Assembly: GCF_001315015.1 (NCBI RefSeq)
Contig: NZ_CP012914.1
Location: 186,001-250,000 of the forward strand
Direction: 5' to 3'
DNA from: Azospirillum brasilense
Lineage (GTDB): Bacteria; Pseudomonadota; Alphaproteobacteria; Azospirillales; Azospirillaceae
Length of the DNA: 64,000 nt
The translations under genes and the position numbers were made by a program. This document shows, one piece after another, positions 1 to 9,398 of the stretch. Every line of letters begins with the position of its first letter. Position 1 is the first letter of the stretch. The notes below the pieces were generated by a model. The model saw only the letters and a list, made by a program, of their open reading frames with translations, was not told the origin of the DNA and did not search any database.

Positions 1-437
1 CGATGATGGCCGACTTCATCCTGGCCGCCGACACCGCCAAGTTCGGCCAGCCGGAGATCACCATCGGCACCATCCCCGGCGCCGGCGGCACGCAGCGCCT
101 GACCCGCTTTGTCGGGAAGTCCAAGGCCATGGAGATGTGCCTGACCGGCCGCCTGATGGACGCCGCCGAGGCCGAGCGCGCCGGCCTCGTCAGCCGCATC
201 GTGCCGGCGGCGGAGCTGGTGGACGAGGCGGTGAAGGTCGCCGAGAAGATCGCCAAGCTCTCGCGCCCGGTCGTCATGATGGCCAAGGACGCCGTCAACG
301 CCGCCTACGAGACGACCATGTCCGAGGGCATCCGGGTCGAGCGCCGAATCTTCCACTCGACTTTCGCCACCGAAGACCAGAAGGAAGGCATGGCCGCCTT
401 CGCCGAAAAGCGTCAGCCGGATTGGAAGCATCGCTGA
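1..437 (+). CDS. Enoyl-CoA hydratase, C-terminal part (5' end outside window)
   Basis: The frame is open from the window edge, so this is the C-terminal 144 or so residues of a crotonase-fold enzyme; the Met codons at 3 and 6 are internal. Enoyl-CoA hydratases add water to trans-2-enoyl-CoA in beta-oxidation. The visible part has the family stretch [17 protein letters not shown], which carries the catalytic Glu region and the Gly-rich oxyanion area, and the C-terminal trimerisation helices ending in [12 protein letters not shown], typical of short-chain EchA/PaaF-like members about 258 residues long. The substrate cannot be told from this fragment. It is followed by a GC hairpin and then rpsT, an order common in alphaproteobacteria. 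Confidence 0.93.
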   Translation, partial: MMADFILAADTAKFGQPEITIGTIPGAGGTQRLTRFVGKSKAMEMCLTGRLMDAAEAERAGLVSRIVPAAELVDEAVKVAEKIAKLSRPVVMMAKDAVNAAYETTMSEGIRVERRIFHSTFATEDQKEGMAAFAEKRQPDWKHR

Positions 438-448
438 CATCCCCCGAC

Positions 449-475
449 TCCTCCCCCGTATCTAGCGGGGGAGGA
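449..475 (+). terminator. GC-rich hairpin after enoyl-CoA hydratase gene
   Basis: TCCTCCCCC (449-457) pairs perfectly with GGGGGAGGA (467-475) around a 9-base loop, 11 bases after the stop codon. There is no clear T run, so termination is inferred. The CTCCCCCG..GCGGGGGAG core resembles the hairpin core of the repeat family seen at 36121, 57439 and 59593, so it may be a remnant of such an element. Confidence 0.5.
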
Positions 476-536
476 CCAGAAATCCGTCAAGATCTCGTAA
501 TCTTTCCTTTGCCGAAAAACAGTGTTGGACGGTGCC

Positions 537-565
537 TTGACTCCCATTCGGCTGGAGCGTATAAG
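537..565 (+). promoter_or_regulatory. Sigma-70 promoter of rpsT
   Basis: TTGACT at 537-542 and TATAAG at 560-565 are separated by exactly 17 bases, close to the housekeeping consensus. Transcription would start near 572, giving a leader of about 39 bases before the rpsT ATG at 611. Confidence 0.75.
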
Positions 566-610
566 GCCCCCTCGCACTGGGACAGGCGTGTCGTCCGGAG
601 TAGGGTTTTC

Positions 611-871
611 ATGGCCAATCATAAGTCTGCTGAAAAGCGCATTCGTCAAACCGCGCGTCGTACGGAGATCAACCGTAACCGCGTCAGCCGTATCCGTACC
701 TTCGTGAAGAAGGTCGAGACGGCGATCTCGTCCGGCAACAAGGCTGAAGCCGCTGAGGCTTTCAAGGCCGCGCAGCCGGAAATGATGCGTGGAGCCTCCA
801 AGGGCGTTCTGCATAAGAACACCGTGTCGCGCAAGCTGTCGCGCCTGTCGGCCCGCATCAAGGCTCTCTGA
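611..871 (+). CDS. rpsT: 30S ribosomal protein S20
   Basis: Encodes 86 residues, the usual size of bacterial S20, a primary 16S rRNA-binding protein of the small subunit. The protein is very basic, starts [13 protein letters not shown] and ends in the conserved [18 protein letters not shown] helix. The ATG at 611 was chosen because it gives this canonical N-terminus; the frame stays open further upstream but without family similarity. It is a single-gene unit with its own promoter (537-565) and a strong intrinsic terminator (888-920). The gene pair rpsT-dnaA is a recurrent neighbourhood in Rhodospirillales and related orders. Confidence 0.97.
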   Translation: MANHKSAEKRIRQTARRTEINRNRVSRIRTFVKKVETAISSGNKAEAAEAFKAAQPEMMRGASKGVLHKNTVSRKLSRLSARIKAL

Positions 872-887
872 GTTTACTCGGCGTTAT

Positions 888-920
888 AAAGCCGCGCACC
901 AGGTCTGGGCGCGGCTTTTT
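888..920 (+). terminator. Intrinsic terminator of rpsT
   Basis: The stem AAGCCGCGC (889-897) / GCGCGGCTT with a loop of about 11 bases runs directly into TTTTTGCGTTTTTG. This is a classic rho-independent terminator placed 17 bases after the rpsT stop. Confidence 0.88.
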
Positions 921-1490
921 GCGTTTTTGATAAGTACAGTCTCCGTTCTTTCCGAGTCCTCCGGCAGAACTCCGGTGGGACAGGGGATCGCGGCTGCTGG
1001 GCGGCGATTCGCTCCCGGCGGTCCTGGTCTTTCGTGAGGGCAGGGGCGCGTTTCGGAGGGGTTGCGTGATTTTTGCCGCAGTCCGGACCGTTCGCTTTCT
1101 GTCCTATTGCCACGGCGAGGGCGGCTGATTAGACTTTCGATCCGTTGGGAATGGCGCACTGATGTTGCCTTTAATGTCACGCGCCGTTTGCTAAAGGACG
1201 GAGACGTTCAAAGCGGCGGGCAACGCTGCGGGACGCTCAAGAAGCTCGACTCAACCCGTTGCTCCTGGAGCGATGCTTTTCTTAAAACTCGACGTGGCTA
1301 AGGCGGAGTCCAACTTCGCCGAAGGGATAGTATTGCCGCCCAGTTGGGAGGCATCCACTGTTGGAGTCTTCAGGAGAGGAACGTTTTGAAGGCGCGGGGC
1401 CTAAGTTAAGGGGTCCGGGTTCAGTCGGGCGGGACGGTGCCCCCTGCGGCGCGGGGCCGTCCGGGGGGAAAGGAGCGGGGTAGGGGAAGC
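921..1490. other. Long leader/intergenic region before dnaA
   Basis: About 570 bases hold no convincing gene: the open frames here lack family similarity and start signals. A candidate sigma-70 promoter lies at 1107-1135 (listed separately). No good match to the DnaA box TTATCCACA was seen on either strand, so an origin is not supported by this reading. Two purine-rich stretches just before dnaA (AGGAG at 1471-1475 and AGGGGAAG at 1482-1489) can serve as ribosome binding sites. Confidence 0.5.
1107..1135 (+). promoter_or_regulatory. Candidate promoter for dnaA
   Basis: TTGCCA (1107-1112), a 17-base spacer and TAGACT (1130-1135) match the sigma-70 consensus at 5/6 and 4/6 positions. If used, the dnaA mRNA would carry a leader of about 350 bases. 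Support is by pattern only. Confidence 0.35.
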
Positions 1491-3035
1491 ATGTCGGTCG
1501 GCGCGTCGTTGGATCAGCAGTGGGCCCGCATCCGGGGCCGCCTCAAGGACGAGGTGGGCGAGATCGCCTACCGCAGCTGGCTGCAGCCGCTTTCCTTCGC
1601 CGGCATCCGCGGCGGGGAGGTGCGCATCGTCGTGCCCACCCGCTTCATGCGCGACTGGGTGCTGACCCACTACGCCGACCGCATCCGCAACCTGTGGGCC
1701 GGCGAGAATCCGGACGTCCTGTCCATCGACGTCGTGGTCGCCTCCGCCAACGCCCCGTCCATGCTGATGCCGGACGAGGACGCGGGCGAGCCGTCGCGCG
1801 ACTCCGCTCCGGCCGACGGCGCCGGCGGCGGCGGCCCGGTTCCCCAGGCGCCCGCCCCGCGGGCCGCGGCGCTCAGCCAATCCGCTCCCTATGGGGCCGC
1901 CTCCTACGGGGCCAATTCCTACATCGGCTCATCCTATTCGGCGGGACCGCCCTCCTTCGCGTCGGACGAGTCGCCCACGGCGGTCGCCTCGGTGCTGGAG
2001 GACCGGACCGACATCTCGGCGCCGTTGGACCCCCGCTTCACCTTCGAGAATTTCGTGGTCGGCAAGCCGAACGAGCTGGCCCACGCCGCCGCCCGGCGCG
2101 TCGCCGACGCCACCTCGGTCACCTTCAACCCGCTGTTCCTCTACGGCGGGGTCGGGCTCGGCAAGACGCACCTGATGCACGCCATCGCCTGGCAGATCCG
2201 GCGGAACGATCCGAACCGCAAGGTGATCTACCTGTCGGCGGAAAAGTTCATGTACCAGTTCATTCGGGCGCTGCGCTTCAAGGACACCATGGCCTTCAAG
2301 CAGCAGTTCCGCTCGGTGGACGTGCTGATGATCGACGACGTGCAGTTCATCAGCGGCAAGGACAGCACCCAGGAGGAGTTCTTCCACACCTTCAACGCGC
2401 TGGTGGACCAGAACCGTCAGGTCATCATCTCCGCCGACAAGAGCCCGTCCGACCTGGAAGGCATGGAGGAGCGGCTGCGCTCCCGCCTCGGCTGGGGCCT
2501 CGTCGCGGACATCCACCCGACCACCTACGAGCTGCGGCTGGGCATCCTGCAGGCCAAGGCGGACGCGCTGAACGCGGCCATCCCGCTGAAGGTTCTGGAG
2601 TTCCTCGCCCACAAGATCACGTCCAACGTGCGCGAGCTGGAAGGGGCGCTGAACCGCATCGTCGCGCACGCCGAGCTGGTCGGGCGGGCCATCTCGCTGG
2701 AATCGACGCAGGAGGTGCTGCACGACCTGCTGCGCGCCAACGACCGCCGCGTCACCATCGACGAGATCCAGAAGCGGGTGGCGGAGCATTTCAACATCCG
2801 CGTCGCCGACATGCATTCGGCCCGCCGCGCCCGCGCCGTGGCCCGCCCGCGCCAGGTCGCCATGTATCTCGCCAAGCAGCTCACCGCCCGCTCCCTGCCG
2901 GAGATCGGGCGCAAGTTCGGCGGGCGCGACCACACCACCGTGATGCACGCGGTGAAGAAGGTGGAGGAGTTGCGCACCACCGACCCCGCCTTCGCCGAGG
3001 ACGTCGAGCTTCTCCGCCGCATGCTGGAGAGCTGA
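1491..3035 (+). CDS. dnaA: Chromosomal replication initiator protein DnaA
   Basis: A 514-residue DnaA, the AAA+ ATPase that melts the replication origin. Order: N-terminal DnaB-interaction domain (about 1-80, with SWLQPLSF), a low-complexity Ala/Ser/Pro/Tyr linker (about 90-170), an AAA+ core with Walker [10 protein letters not shown] (219-227) and Walker B MIDDVQF (about 280-286), then the C-terminal DNA-binding domain with the signature [12 protein letters not shown] from residue 476. ATG 1491 was chosen over the in-frame GTG at 1437 because it follows purine-rich Shine-Dalgarno-like sequence and gives the expected domain-I start. The linker is longer than in E. coli, as is common in high-GC alphaproteobacteria. 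Confidence 0.97.
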   Translation: MSVGASLDQQWARIRGRLKDEVGEIAYRSWLQPLSFAGIRGGEVRIVVPTRFMRDWVLTHYADRIRNLWAGENPDVLSIDVVVASANAPSMLMPDEDAGEPSRDSAPADGAGGGGPVPQAPAPRAAALSQSAPYGAASYGANSYIGSSYSAGPPSFASDESPTAVASVLEDRTDISAPLDPRFTFENFVVGKPNELAHAAARRVADATSVTFNPLFLYGGVGLGKTHLMHAIAWQIRRNDPNRKVIYLSAEKFMYQFIRALRFKDTMAFKQQFRSVDVLMIDDVQFISGKDSTQEEFFHTFNALVDQNRQVIISADKSPSDLEGMEERLRSRLGWGLVADIHPTTYELRLGILQAKADALNAAIPLKVLEFLAHKITSNVRELEGALNRIVAHAELVGRAISLESTQEVLHDLLRANDRRVTIDEIQKRVAEHFNIRVADMHSARRARAVARPRQVAMYLAKQLTARSLPEIGRKFGGRDHTTVMHAVKKVEELRTTDPAFAEDVELLRRMLES

Positions 3036-3234
3036 CGGCTTCGAGGCGGTCCCTCGGGCCGTTACAGGCCGATGAAGTTTGCGCCCACTCCCGCTTGAGC
3101 CATGGACGGCGCCCGGATATCGCGGCACAGTTGCCGCTGCGGCGGAGTCCGGCTGGACCGGCCCCGCGGCCGGCCCCGCGATGGGCATGGCCGGCATGAT
3201 TTCGGGCCAATAAGAAAAGGGGAGAGCAGGTGCC

Positions 3235-4419
3235 ATGACCAAGGTTCCGGAAACCACCAGCCTGGAACAGCGCTCCAGCGCCGAGACGCAGCGCGCCGCC
3301 AAGGGCTTCACCCGCCGCCTGCTGCTCCAGGGGACCGCCGCCGCCGCGGGCGTCGCGGCGGTCGGCCCCTTCATCCTGCGCGAGGGTCGCGCCGCGTCGG
3401 GCAGCGTCAAGATCTTCTCCTGGGCCGGCTACATCAGCCCGGACATGCTGGCCGACTTCGAGAAGAAGACCGGCATCAAGGCCAGCCTGACCGAATACGG
3501 CACCAACGACGAGCTGCTGAACCAGCTCAAGGCCACCGGCGGCGCCGGCTTCGACATCATCCACCCCACGGTGGACCGCGTGCCGAACTATGTGGAGTTC
3601 GAGCTGGTCCAGCCGCTGGACGAGTCGAAGGTCAAATGGGACGGCTGCCTGAAGTCGGCGGTCGAGGGCTCCGCCGCCATGGGCGGCGTGGTCGGCGGCA
3701 AGCGCTTCTTCGCCCCCGCCGACTGGGGGACGGAGGCCATCGCCTACGATCAGGCCAAGGCGCCGCTGACCTACGGCACGGCCAGCTACGGCGACCTGTG
3801 GAAGCCGGAGCACGCCGGCAAGGTGACGGTGCGCGGCCATTCCGGCCTGATCGGCATCGGCCTGTGGCTGGAAGGCCAGGGCAAGCTGCCCCACCCGATC
3901 CGCGAGCAGTTCAAGGACGAGGCGAAGGCGCGCGCCAACTTCGACGCGATCCTCCAGGTGGCTGCGGCCAACAAGAAGGCGATCGGCCAGTTCTGGTCGA
4001 ACGAGAACGAGGCCCAGGGCGCCTTCCGCACCAACGGCTGCGTGATCGGCCAGACCTGGGATTCGTCCGCGGTCGCCCTGCGCAAGGAGGGCCTGCCGAT
4101 CCGCTTCCTGGCGCCGAAGGAAGGCGCGCTGGCCTGGATGGAAGGCTTCGCGATCCCGGCCAAGGCGGCGAACCTGGAGCAGGCCTACGCCTGGATCAAC
4201 TGGTTCTACACGCCGGAGGCGGGCGCCCTCTACACCAACCATTCCGGCATCTCCAGCACGGCGGTCGGCGCGGAGGCGCATCTGTCCGACCTGAACAAGC
4301 AGTTCTTCGCCGACGCCTATCCGGGCGACGCGCTGCAGAAGCTGTGGTGGTGGCCGATCCAGGAGGCCTGGTACGTCTCCATCCGCAACGAGTACCAGGA
4401 CCGCTTCCTGGCCGCGTGA
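3235..4419 (+). CDS. Polyamine ABC transporter substrate-binding protein, Tat signal
   Basis: A 394-residue periplasmic binding protein of the PotD/PotF type for spermidine/putrescine-like ligands. The N-terminus has a twin-arginine motif (TRRLLLQG, residues 26-33), an Ala/Val-rich hydrophobic stretch and a likely cleavage near residue 54, so it should leave by the Tat route. The mature part opens with VKIFSWAGYISPDMLADFEK and has the family pattern of a closed aromatic binding cleft. GGGGAGAGCAGG lies just before the ATG. The ATPase (4621) follows after a 124-base palindromic repeat, and the two permeases lie beyond an opposite-strand copper cassette at 8484 and 9399. Exact polyamine specificity is not visible. 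Confidence 0.9.
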   Translation: MTKVPETTSLEQRSSAETQRAAKGFTRRLLLQGTAAAAGVAAVGPFILREGRAASGSVKIFSWAGYISPDMLADFEKKTGIKASLTEYGTNDELLNQLKATGGAGFDIIHPTVDRVPNYVEFELVQPLDESKVKWDGCLKSAVEGSAAMGGVVGGKRFFAPADWGTEAIAYDQAKAPLTYGTASYGDLWKPEHAGKVTVRGHSGLIGIGLWLEGQGKLPHPIREQFKDEAKARANFDAILQVAAANKKAIGQFWSNENEAQGAFRTNGCVIGQTWDSSAVALRKEGLPIRFLAPKEGALAWMEGFAIPAKAANLEQAYAWINWFYTPEAGALYTNHSGISSTAVGAEAHLSDLNKQFFADAYPGDALQKLWWWPIQEAWYVSIRNEYQDRFLAA

Positions 4420-4445
4420 GTGCGACCCTCTCCCGTCCCGATTGT

Positions 4446-4569
4446 CCCCTCTCCCCTCCGGGGAGAGGGTTAGGGTGAGGGGGATGCGCTTTTGCCGGAC
4501 GCACCGTCACGCGCAACCCCCTCACCGGCCCTCCGGGCCACCCTCTCCCCAGAGGGGAGAGGGCTAAGG
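4446..4569 (+). repeat. 124-base palindromic intergenic element, copy A
   Basis: Ends in GC-rich hairpins: CCCTCTCCCC-GGGGAGAGGG on the left and CCCTCTCCCCAGAGGGGAGAGGG on the right. Inner inverted segments (GGTGAGGGGG versus CCCCCTCACC) flank a variable core of about 33 bases. The same 124-base unit occurs in inverse orientation at 30757-30880; by eye only about 7 positions differ, almost all in the core. It sits between the binding-protein and ATPase genes of the polyamine transporter and could act as a transcription attenuator or mRNA stabiliser. Confidence 0.85.
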
Positions 4570-4620
4570 GCGGCGACGTGTGATCGCCCCACAAGGGATT
4601 GACCTTCCAATCAGGTGCCT

Positions 4621-5682
<1,062 letters not shown>

Positions 5683-5688
5683 CGCCGC

Positions 5689-7305
5689 TCAGCGACCCAC
5701 CGGGACAACCGCGCGGAAGGGCACCTTTTCGAAGTCGCTGACCAGCGCGTCCAGCCGCACCGCCCAGGATCCGGCCACCGGCAGGGTGATGCCGTCCGAC
5801 GCATAGACGCCGGGCGCGACCTTGGGCAGGGGGCGGGTGATGCCCTCGATCCTGGCGGTGGGCAGGGCCAGCTCCGCCGACACCTCCAGCGCGTCGAGCG
5901 GCGCGCCGTCCGGTCCGGTCAGGCGCATCTCAACTCGGTTCGCTCCCGGCGTCGCCGGGGTCACCGTCACGATGGCGGTGCGCCCGCGCGCCACGACCGC
6001 GGTGCTGAAGCCCGCCGGCTTCTCGGCGAAGACCGGCAGGGACTCGGTGCGCGGCGGCGGCGTGGTGCCCAGCCCGGCGGTGAACAGCACGACCAGCGCG
6101 GCCACCACCATCTCCGTCTGGACGCTGGCGCGCAGCCGGGCCGCTCCCTCGGTCCCCATGGTCTCCAGCCGTGGGGTCAGCCGCCAGCGGTTGAGGGCCG
6201 CCAGCCCCAGCAGGGCCAGGGCGCAAACGATTTTGCCGGACCAGATCTGGCCGTAGGCGGTGGTCAGGATGGCGCGCGGGTCGGCGATCTGCAACACGCT
6301 CAGCCCCGCCCCGGCGAGCAGAAGCACGGCCACCGCCGGAACCGCGATGGCGGAGAAGTGCCGGACCAGCCGCAGCGACTCGGCCGGCGGCTCCGTCCGC
6401 AGCAGCACGGCCAGCGGCCAGAAGCCGCCGATCCAGAAGGCCACCGCGAGTCCGTGCAAGGCGACCAGCGGCACGCTGAGCCAGCGCGGCTCCGCCGTCG
6501 CGGCGTGGCCGGTGGCGGCCAGCGCCAGCGCCGCCCCGACCGCCCCGATGACCAGCAGGACGCGGCCCGCCGTCCCCCGCTCTTCCAGCGCCAGCCCCAG
6601 GGCGGTGGCGATCAGGCCGAGCAGGGCCAGGAGGACGCTCGGCCCCGCCGTGCTCGTCAGGCCGGCGATCCAGGGTGGAGCGGTGGCCAGGGCGGACAGG
6701 GGCGCGCCTTCCAGCACCGCGCCGGCCAGCCCGGCGTTCAGCACCGCCACCAGGGCGGCGACGCCGACGCCCAGGCACAGGCCGGGGCGCAGGCGGCGGT
6801 TCAGCGGACTCCACCGCCCCGCCACCAGCACCAGGAACAGCCCGCCGCCGACCGCGGCGAGCAGGCTTCCGTAATGGAGCGCCCGGACCGCGGCGGCGGC
6901 CAGCAGCGTGGCCGGCGGCGTCGCCCCGCCCAGCGCCGCCGGTCGTTCCGGCTCCGCACCGATCCCGAAGAGGAGCGATCCGGCGACCGGATGGCCGTCC
7001 GCTGAGCTGACGCGGTAGCTGAGGACATGGGTCCCCACCGCCAGCCCGCCGGGCAGCGCGACGCGCAGCGCCCCGTCCCCGGCGGCCGGTGCGGGCAGGG
7101 GAAGCGTCACACCGCCGGGGCCGATCAGCGTCACCGACACCGGCCGCACCGGCTCGTTGAAGCGCAGCACGGCCTCGGCGGGCGGGCTGTCGAGCCGCGC
7201 CCCGTCCTCCGGAGCGCTCTCGACCAGCACGGCATGCGCCAGGGCCGGCACGGACAGGGACAGCAGCATCAGGGCGGCGACCCACCCCACGACCAGCCGG
7301 CGCAT
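5689..7305 (-). CDS. CopC-CopD fusion copper transport protein (YcnJ-like)
   Basis: A 538-residue fusion. Residues 1-23 are a signal peptide whose removal exposes His24 (ALA|HAVLVES), the N-terminal copper ligand typical of CopC. The CopC domain runs to about 118 and includes the conserved SADGHPVAGS. A CopD-type membrane domain with about eight hydrophobic helices follows (about 130-430), then a C-terminal periplasmic beta domain (about 440-538) like that at the end of Bacillus YcnJ. The family is linked to copper import across the inner membrane. It is the last gene of a minus-strand unit DUF2946-ycnI-copCD, 15 bases after ycnI. Confidence 0.9.
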   Translation of the reverse strand: MRRLVVGWVAALMLLSLSVPALAHAVLVESAPEDGARLDSPPAEAVLRFNEPVRPVSVTLIGPGGVTLPLPAPAAGDGALRVALPGGLAVGTHVLSYRVSSADGHPVAGSLLFGIGAEPERPAALGGATPPATLLAAAAVRALHYGSLLAAVGGGLFLVLVAGRWSPLNRRLRPGLCLGVGVAALVAVLNAGLAGAVLEGAPLSALATAPPWIAGLTSTAGPSVLLALLGLIATALGLALEERGTAGRVLLVIGAVGAALALAATGHAATAEPRWLSVPLVALHGLAVAFWIGGFWPLAVLLRTEPPAESLRLVRHFSAIAVPAVAVLLLAGAGLSVLQIADPRAILTTAYGQIWSGKIVCALALLGLAALNRWRLTPRLETMGTEGAARLRASVQTEMVVAALVVLFTAGLGTTPPPRTESLPVFAEKPAGFSTAVVARGRTAIVTVTPATPGANRVEMRLTGPDGAPLDALEVSAELALPTARIEGITRPLPKVAPGVYASDGITLPVAGSWAVRLDALVSDFEKVPFRAVVPVGR

Positions 7306-7320
7306 GCGTTTTTCCTTCCC

Positions 7321-7860
7321 TTACGGCTTGGCGGTCAGGGTGACGCCGGGGGCCGGCTCCTTGACGTCATGGTCGGTCTTGCCCGGCTCCGGGATCTCGA
7401 TCCAGCGGTGTACGCCGGTCTCGCACTCCTGCACCACGGGGAAATAGACCACGGTGCCGGGGTCGGCGTCGGGCAGGCGGGCGCGGAAGACGAACTCGTC
7501 GTAATGGGCGTCGGGCAGCGAGCCGCCGGTCCAGGCGATCTCGGTAACGCCCTTGCTCAGCGACTCGCCGTAGTAGTCGTAGGCCTTGGCGTATTGGCCT
7601 TCCTTGGTCGTCAGGGTCCAGCCGGGCTTGGGCATCGGTTTCACCGCGATGACCCCCTCTGGGATCTGCACGCGCAGGGCGATGGTGGGGGAGGCGCCGC
7701 AGCCATGGCCGACGCGCAGCACGCCCTTGTAGGTGCTGGCGGCCGGGGCCTGCTTGGTCTCCAGCGTGGTGTGGGCGAGGGCGGCGGAACCAGGAAGAAG
7801 ACCGGGCAGGCAAGCGAGGACGGCAGCGGCCAGCAGGGCGCCGCGGGTGTTGCGGAACAT
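7321..7860 (-). CDS. YcnI-family copper-binding protein (DUF1775)
   Basis: A 179-residue exported protein. A signal peptide ends at about residue 29 (ALA|HTTLETKQA), so the mature protein begins with His, the residue that forms the mono-histidine copper site in YcnI. The DUF1775 fold is supported by YKGVLRVGHGC, the VQIPEGV strand and WTGGSLPD. Known YcnI proteins bind Cu(II) in the periplasm or cell envelope and lie beside CopCD fusions, as here. No membrane anchor follows the domain, so it is probably soluble in the periplasm. Start 7860 gives the signal peptide. Confidence 0.9.
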   Translation of the reverse strand: MFRNTRGALLAAAVLACLPGLLPGSAALAHTTLETKQAPAASTYKGVLRVGHGCGASPTIALRVQIPEGVIAVKPMPKPGWTLTTKEGQYAKAYDYYGESLSKGVTEIAWTGGSLPDAHYDEFVFRARLPDADPGTVVYFPVVQECETGVHRWIEIPEPGKTDHDVKEPAPGVTLTAKP

Positions 7861-7898
7861 GGGAAGTCTCCGGTGTGGGTCTGTCTGAGGGGGTCGGT

Positions 7899-8324
7899 TC
7901 AGACACCCACCGGAGGCGCTCTGGCGGAGAAGGCGCGCGGGGGTCGCCCGGCCCCGGCCTCGTCGTCCACGGGCAGCGGAACGGCGGCCAGCACGATCCC
8001 GACCGGCGGCAGCGGGGCCGGCGCCATGGCCGGACCGAACAGGGACCCGCCGCCCAGCGACAGGCAGATCGGGCAATAGGTGACGTGGCCCGGCGTGCCA
8101 TCCGGGACGGAATCATGATTCGCGTGCGATGCGGCGGAGGCGTCGGGCGCGGCGCTGGAATGGCAGATCGAGCCGGCCATGGCGATCTGTGCCGACTCCG
8201 CCAGCACCCTGGCCAATGGCGCCGGGATGTGGGTGGCCATGACCAGGGCGTGGAAGACCAGCACCAGCGCGGCGACCCACGCTGTTGCCTCCCTCATCAC
8301 GCCGGATGTCCGCCATGCACGCAT
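7899..8324 (-). CDS. DUF2946 family protein, probably copper-linked
   Basis: A 141-residue protein with one N-terminal hydrophobic segment (WVAALVLVFHALVMATHIPA) and a Cys/His region: a Cys after SI, several His, then YCPICLSLGG, the pattern of DUF2946. Function is not established; members often sit in copper gene clusters, and here it is first in the unit with ycnI (38 bases downstream) and copCD. The start could be 8324 or the Met codon at 8297, which gives a tighter signal peptide. Binding of metal by the CPxC and His residues is inference. Confidence 0.75.
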   Translation of the reverse strand: MRAWRTSGVMREATAWVAALVLVFHALVMATHIPAPLARVLAESAQIAMAGSICHSSAAPDASAASHANHDSVPDGTPGHVTYCPICLSLGGGSLFGPAMAPAPLPPVGIVLAAVPLPVDDEAGAGRPPRAFSARAPPVGV

Positions 8325-8483
8325 GGCGTCACTATGGGCACAGTCCAGGGACCGAAAAAAGGCAATAAAATTGTGGTTATTTGAAGTCTCTGGTCTTTTG
8401 CCGGGGCATAGCCTCGCTTGCGCTCTGGACCGGGGTCGTGAGAGGCTTTCGATCCTAGAATCTCGGCGGGTGGGGGTTTGGTC

Positions 8484-9368
8484 ATGGGCGGCGTGCTGCG
8501 CCGGTACGGTCCGGTTCTGACCGCGGCGATCCTGCTGGCGGTGGCCGTGTGGCTTCTGCTGCTGGTCGTGCTGCCGCAATTGCTGATGGTGGACTTCTCC
8601 TTCCGCCCGTCGCTGCCGCCCAGCAAGGCCGGCGGGCCGGAGGACGTCTACACGCTGCGCAACTACGCGACGCTGTGGACCAACCAGATCCATCTGGCGA
8701 TCTTCCTCAAGACGATCTGGGCGAGCAGCCTCGTCACCGCGGTGACGCTGGCGGTCTGCTACCCCGTCGCTTTCTACATGGCGCAGGTGGCGCCGCGGCG
8801 GCGCCTGCCGCTGCTCGTGTTGATGCTCGTCGTGCCCTTCTGGATCAACGAGCTGCTGCGCACCTTCGCCTGGTACATCATCCTGGCCTTCAACGGGCCG
8901 CTGAACGCGCTGCTCGTCGGGCTGGGCATTTTCTCGGAGCCGCAGCGGCTGCTCGGCGGCGACGCCGGGGTGATCATCGGGATGGTCTACGTCTACATCC
9001 TCTTCATGGTGTTCCCGATGATGAACGCCATGGAGTCGCTGGACCGCAACCAGATCGAGGCCGCGCGCGACCTGGGGGCGGGGTGGCTGCGCATCCACCG
9101 CCGCATCGTCATCCCCCACGCCAAGCCGGGCATCGCGGTCGGCTGCATCATGACCTTCATGCTGGCGGCGGGCAGCTACGCCGTGCCGGCCCTGCTCGGC
9201 GGACCGCAGAGCCGCTGGTTCACCGAGGTCATCTACAACTGGTTCTTCGAGGGCGGGAACTGGAACCAGGGGGCGGCCTACGCCTTCATCCTGCTGATCC
9301 TGTGCGTCGCCTTCATCCTGCTGATGATGCGGCTGTTCCGCGTCGGCCTCACAGACATCGCCAAGTGA
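8484..9368 (+). CDS. Polyamine ABC transporter permease 1 (PotB-like)
   Basis: A 294-residue inner-membrane permease with about six hydrophobic helices. The cytoplasmic coupling loop EAARDLGAGWLRIHRRIVIPHAKPG (from residue 192) is the EAA motif that docks on the ATPase. N-terminal sequence PQLLMVDFSF is typical of PotB/PotH proteins. ATG 8484 was chosen over a TTG two codons upstream. The gene restarts the polyamine operon after the opposite-strand copper cassette, so it may need its own promoter in the 8325-8483 divergent region. A 17-base tandem repeat covers its last codons and stop. Confidence 0.9.
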   Translation: MGGVLRRYGPVLTAAILLAVAVWLLLLVVLPQLLMVDFSFRPSLPPSKAGGPEDVYTLRNYATLWTNQIHLAIFLKTIWASSLVTAVTLAVCYPVAFYMAQVAPRRRLPLLVLMLVVPFWINELLRTFAWYIILAFNGPLNALLVGLGIFSEPQRLLGGDAGVIIGMVYVYILFMVFPMMNAMESLDRNQIEAARDLGAGWLRIHRRIVIPHAKPGIAVGCIMTFMLAAGSYAVPALLGGPQSRWFTEVIYNWFFEGGNWNQGAAYAFILLILCVAFILLMMRLFRVGLTDIAK

Positions 9369-9394
9369 TGGGTATTGCCAAGTGACGGGTATCG
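9361..9394 (+). repeat. Two 17-base tandem units at the end of permease 1
   Basis: CCAAGTGATGGGTATTG (9361-9377) is followed directly by CCAAGTGACGGGTATCG (9378-9394), 15 of 17 bases the same. The first unit carries the TGA stop of permease 1; the second lies in the short spacer before permease 2. Because 17 is not a multiple of three the copy does not extend the protein. Confidence 0.85.
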
Positions 9395-9398
9395 CGCC

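Noticed and set aside
137-610. N-terminal extension of rpsT
   Set aside because: The frame is open upstream but lies over the hydratase gene and the rpsT promoter; S20 length and start fit 611 exactly.
921-1490. Replication origin next to dnaA
   Set aside because: No convincing DnaA boxes or A/T-rich unwinding region were seen.
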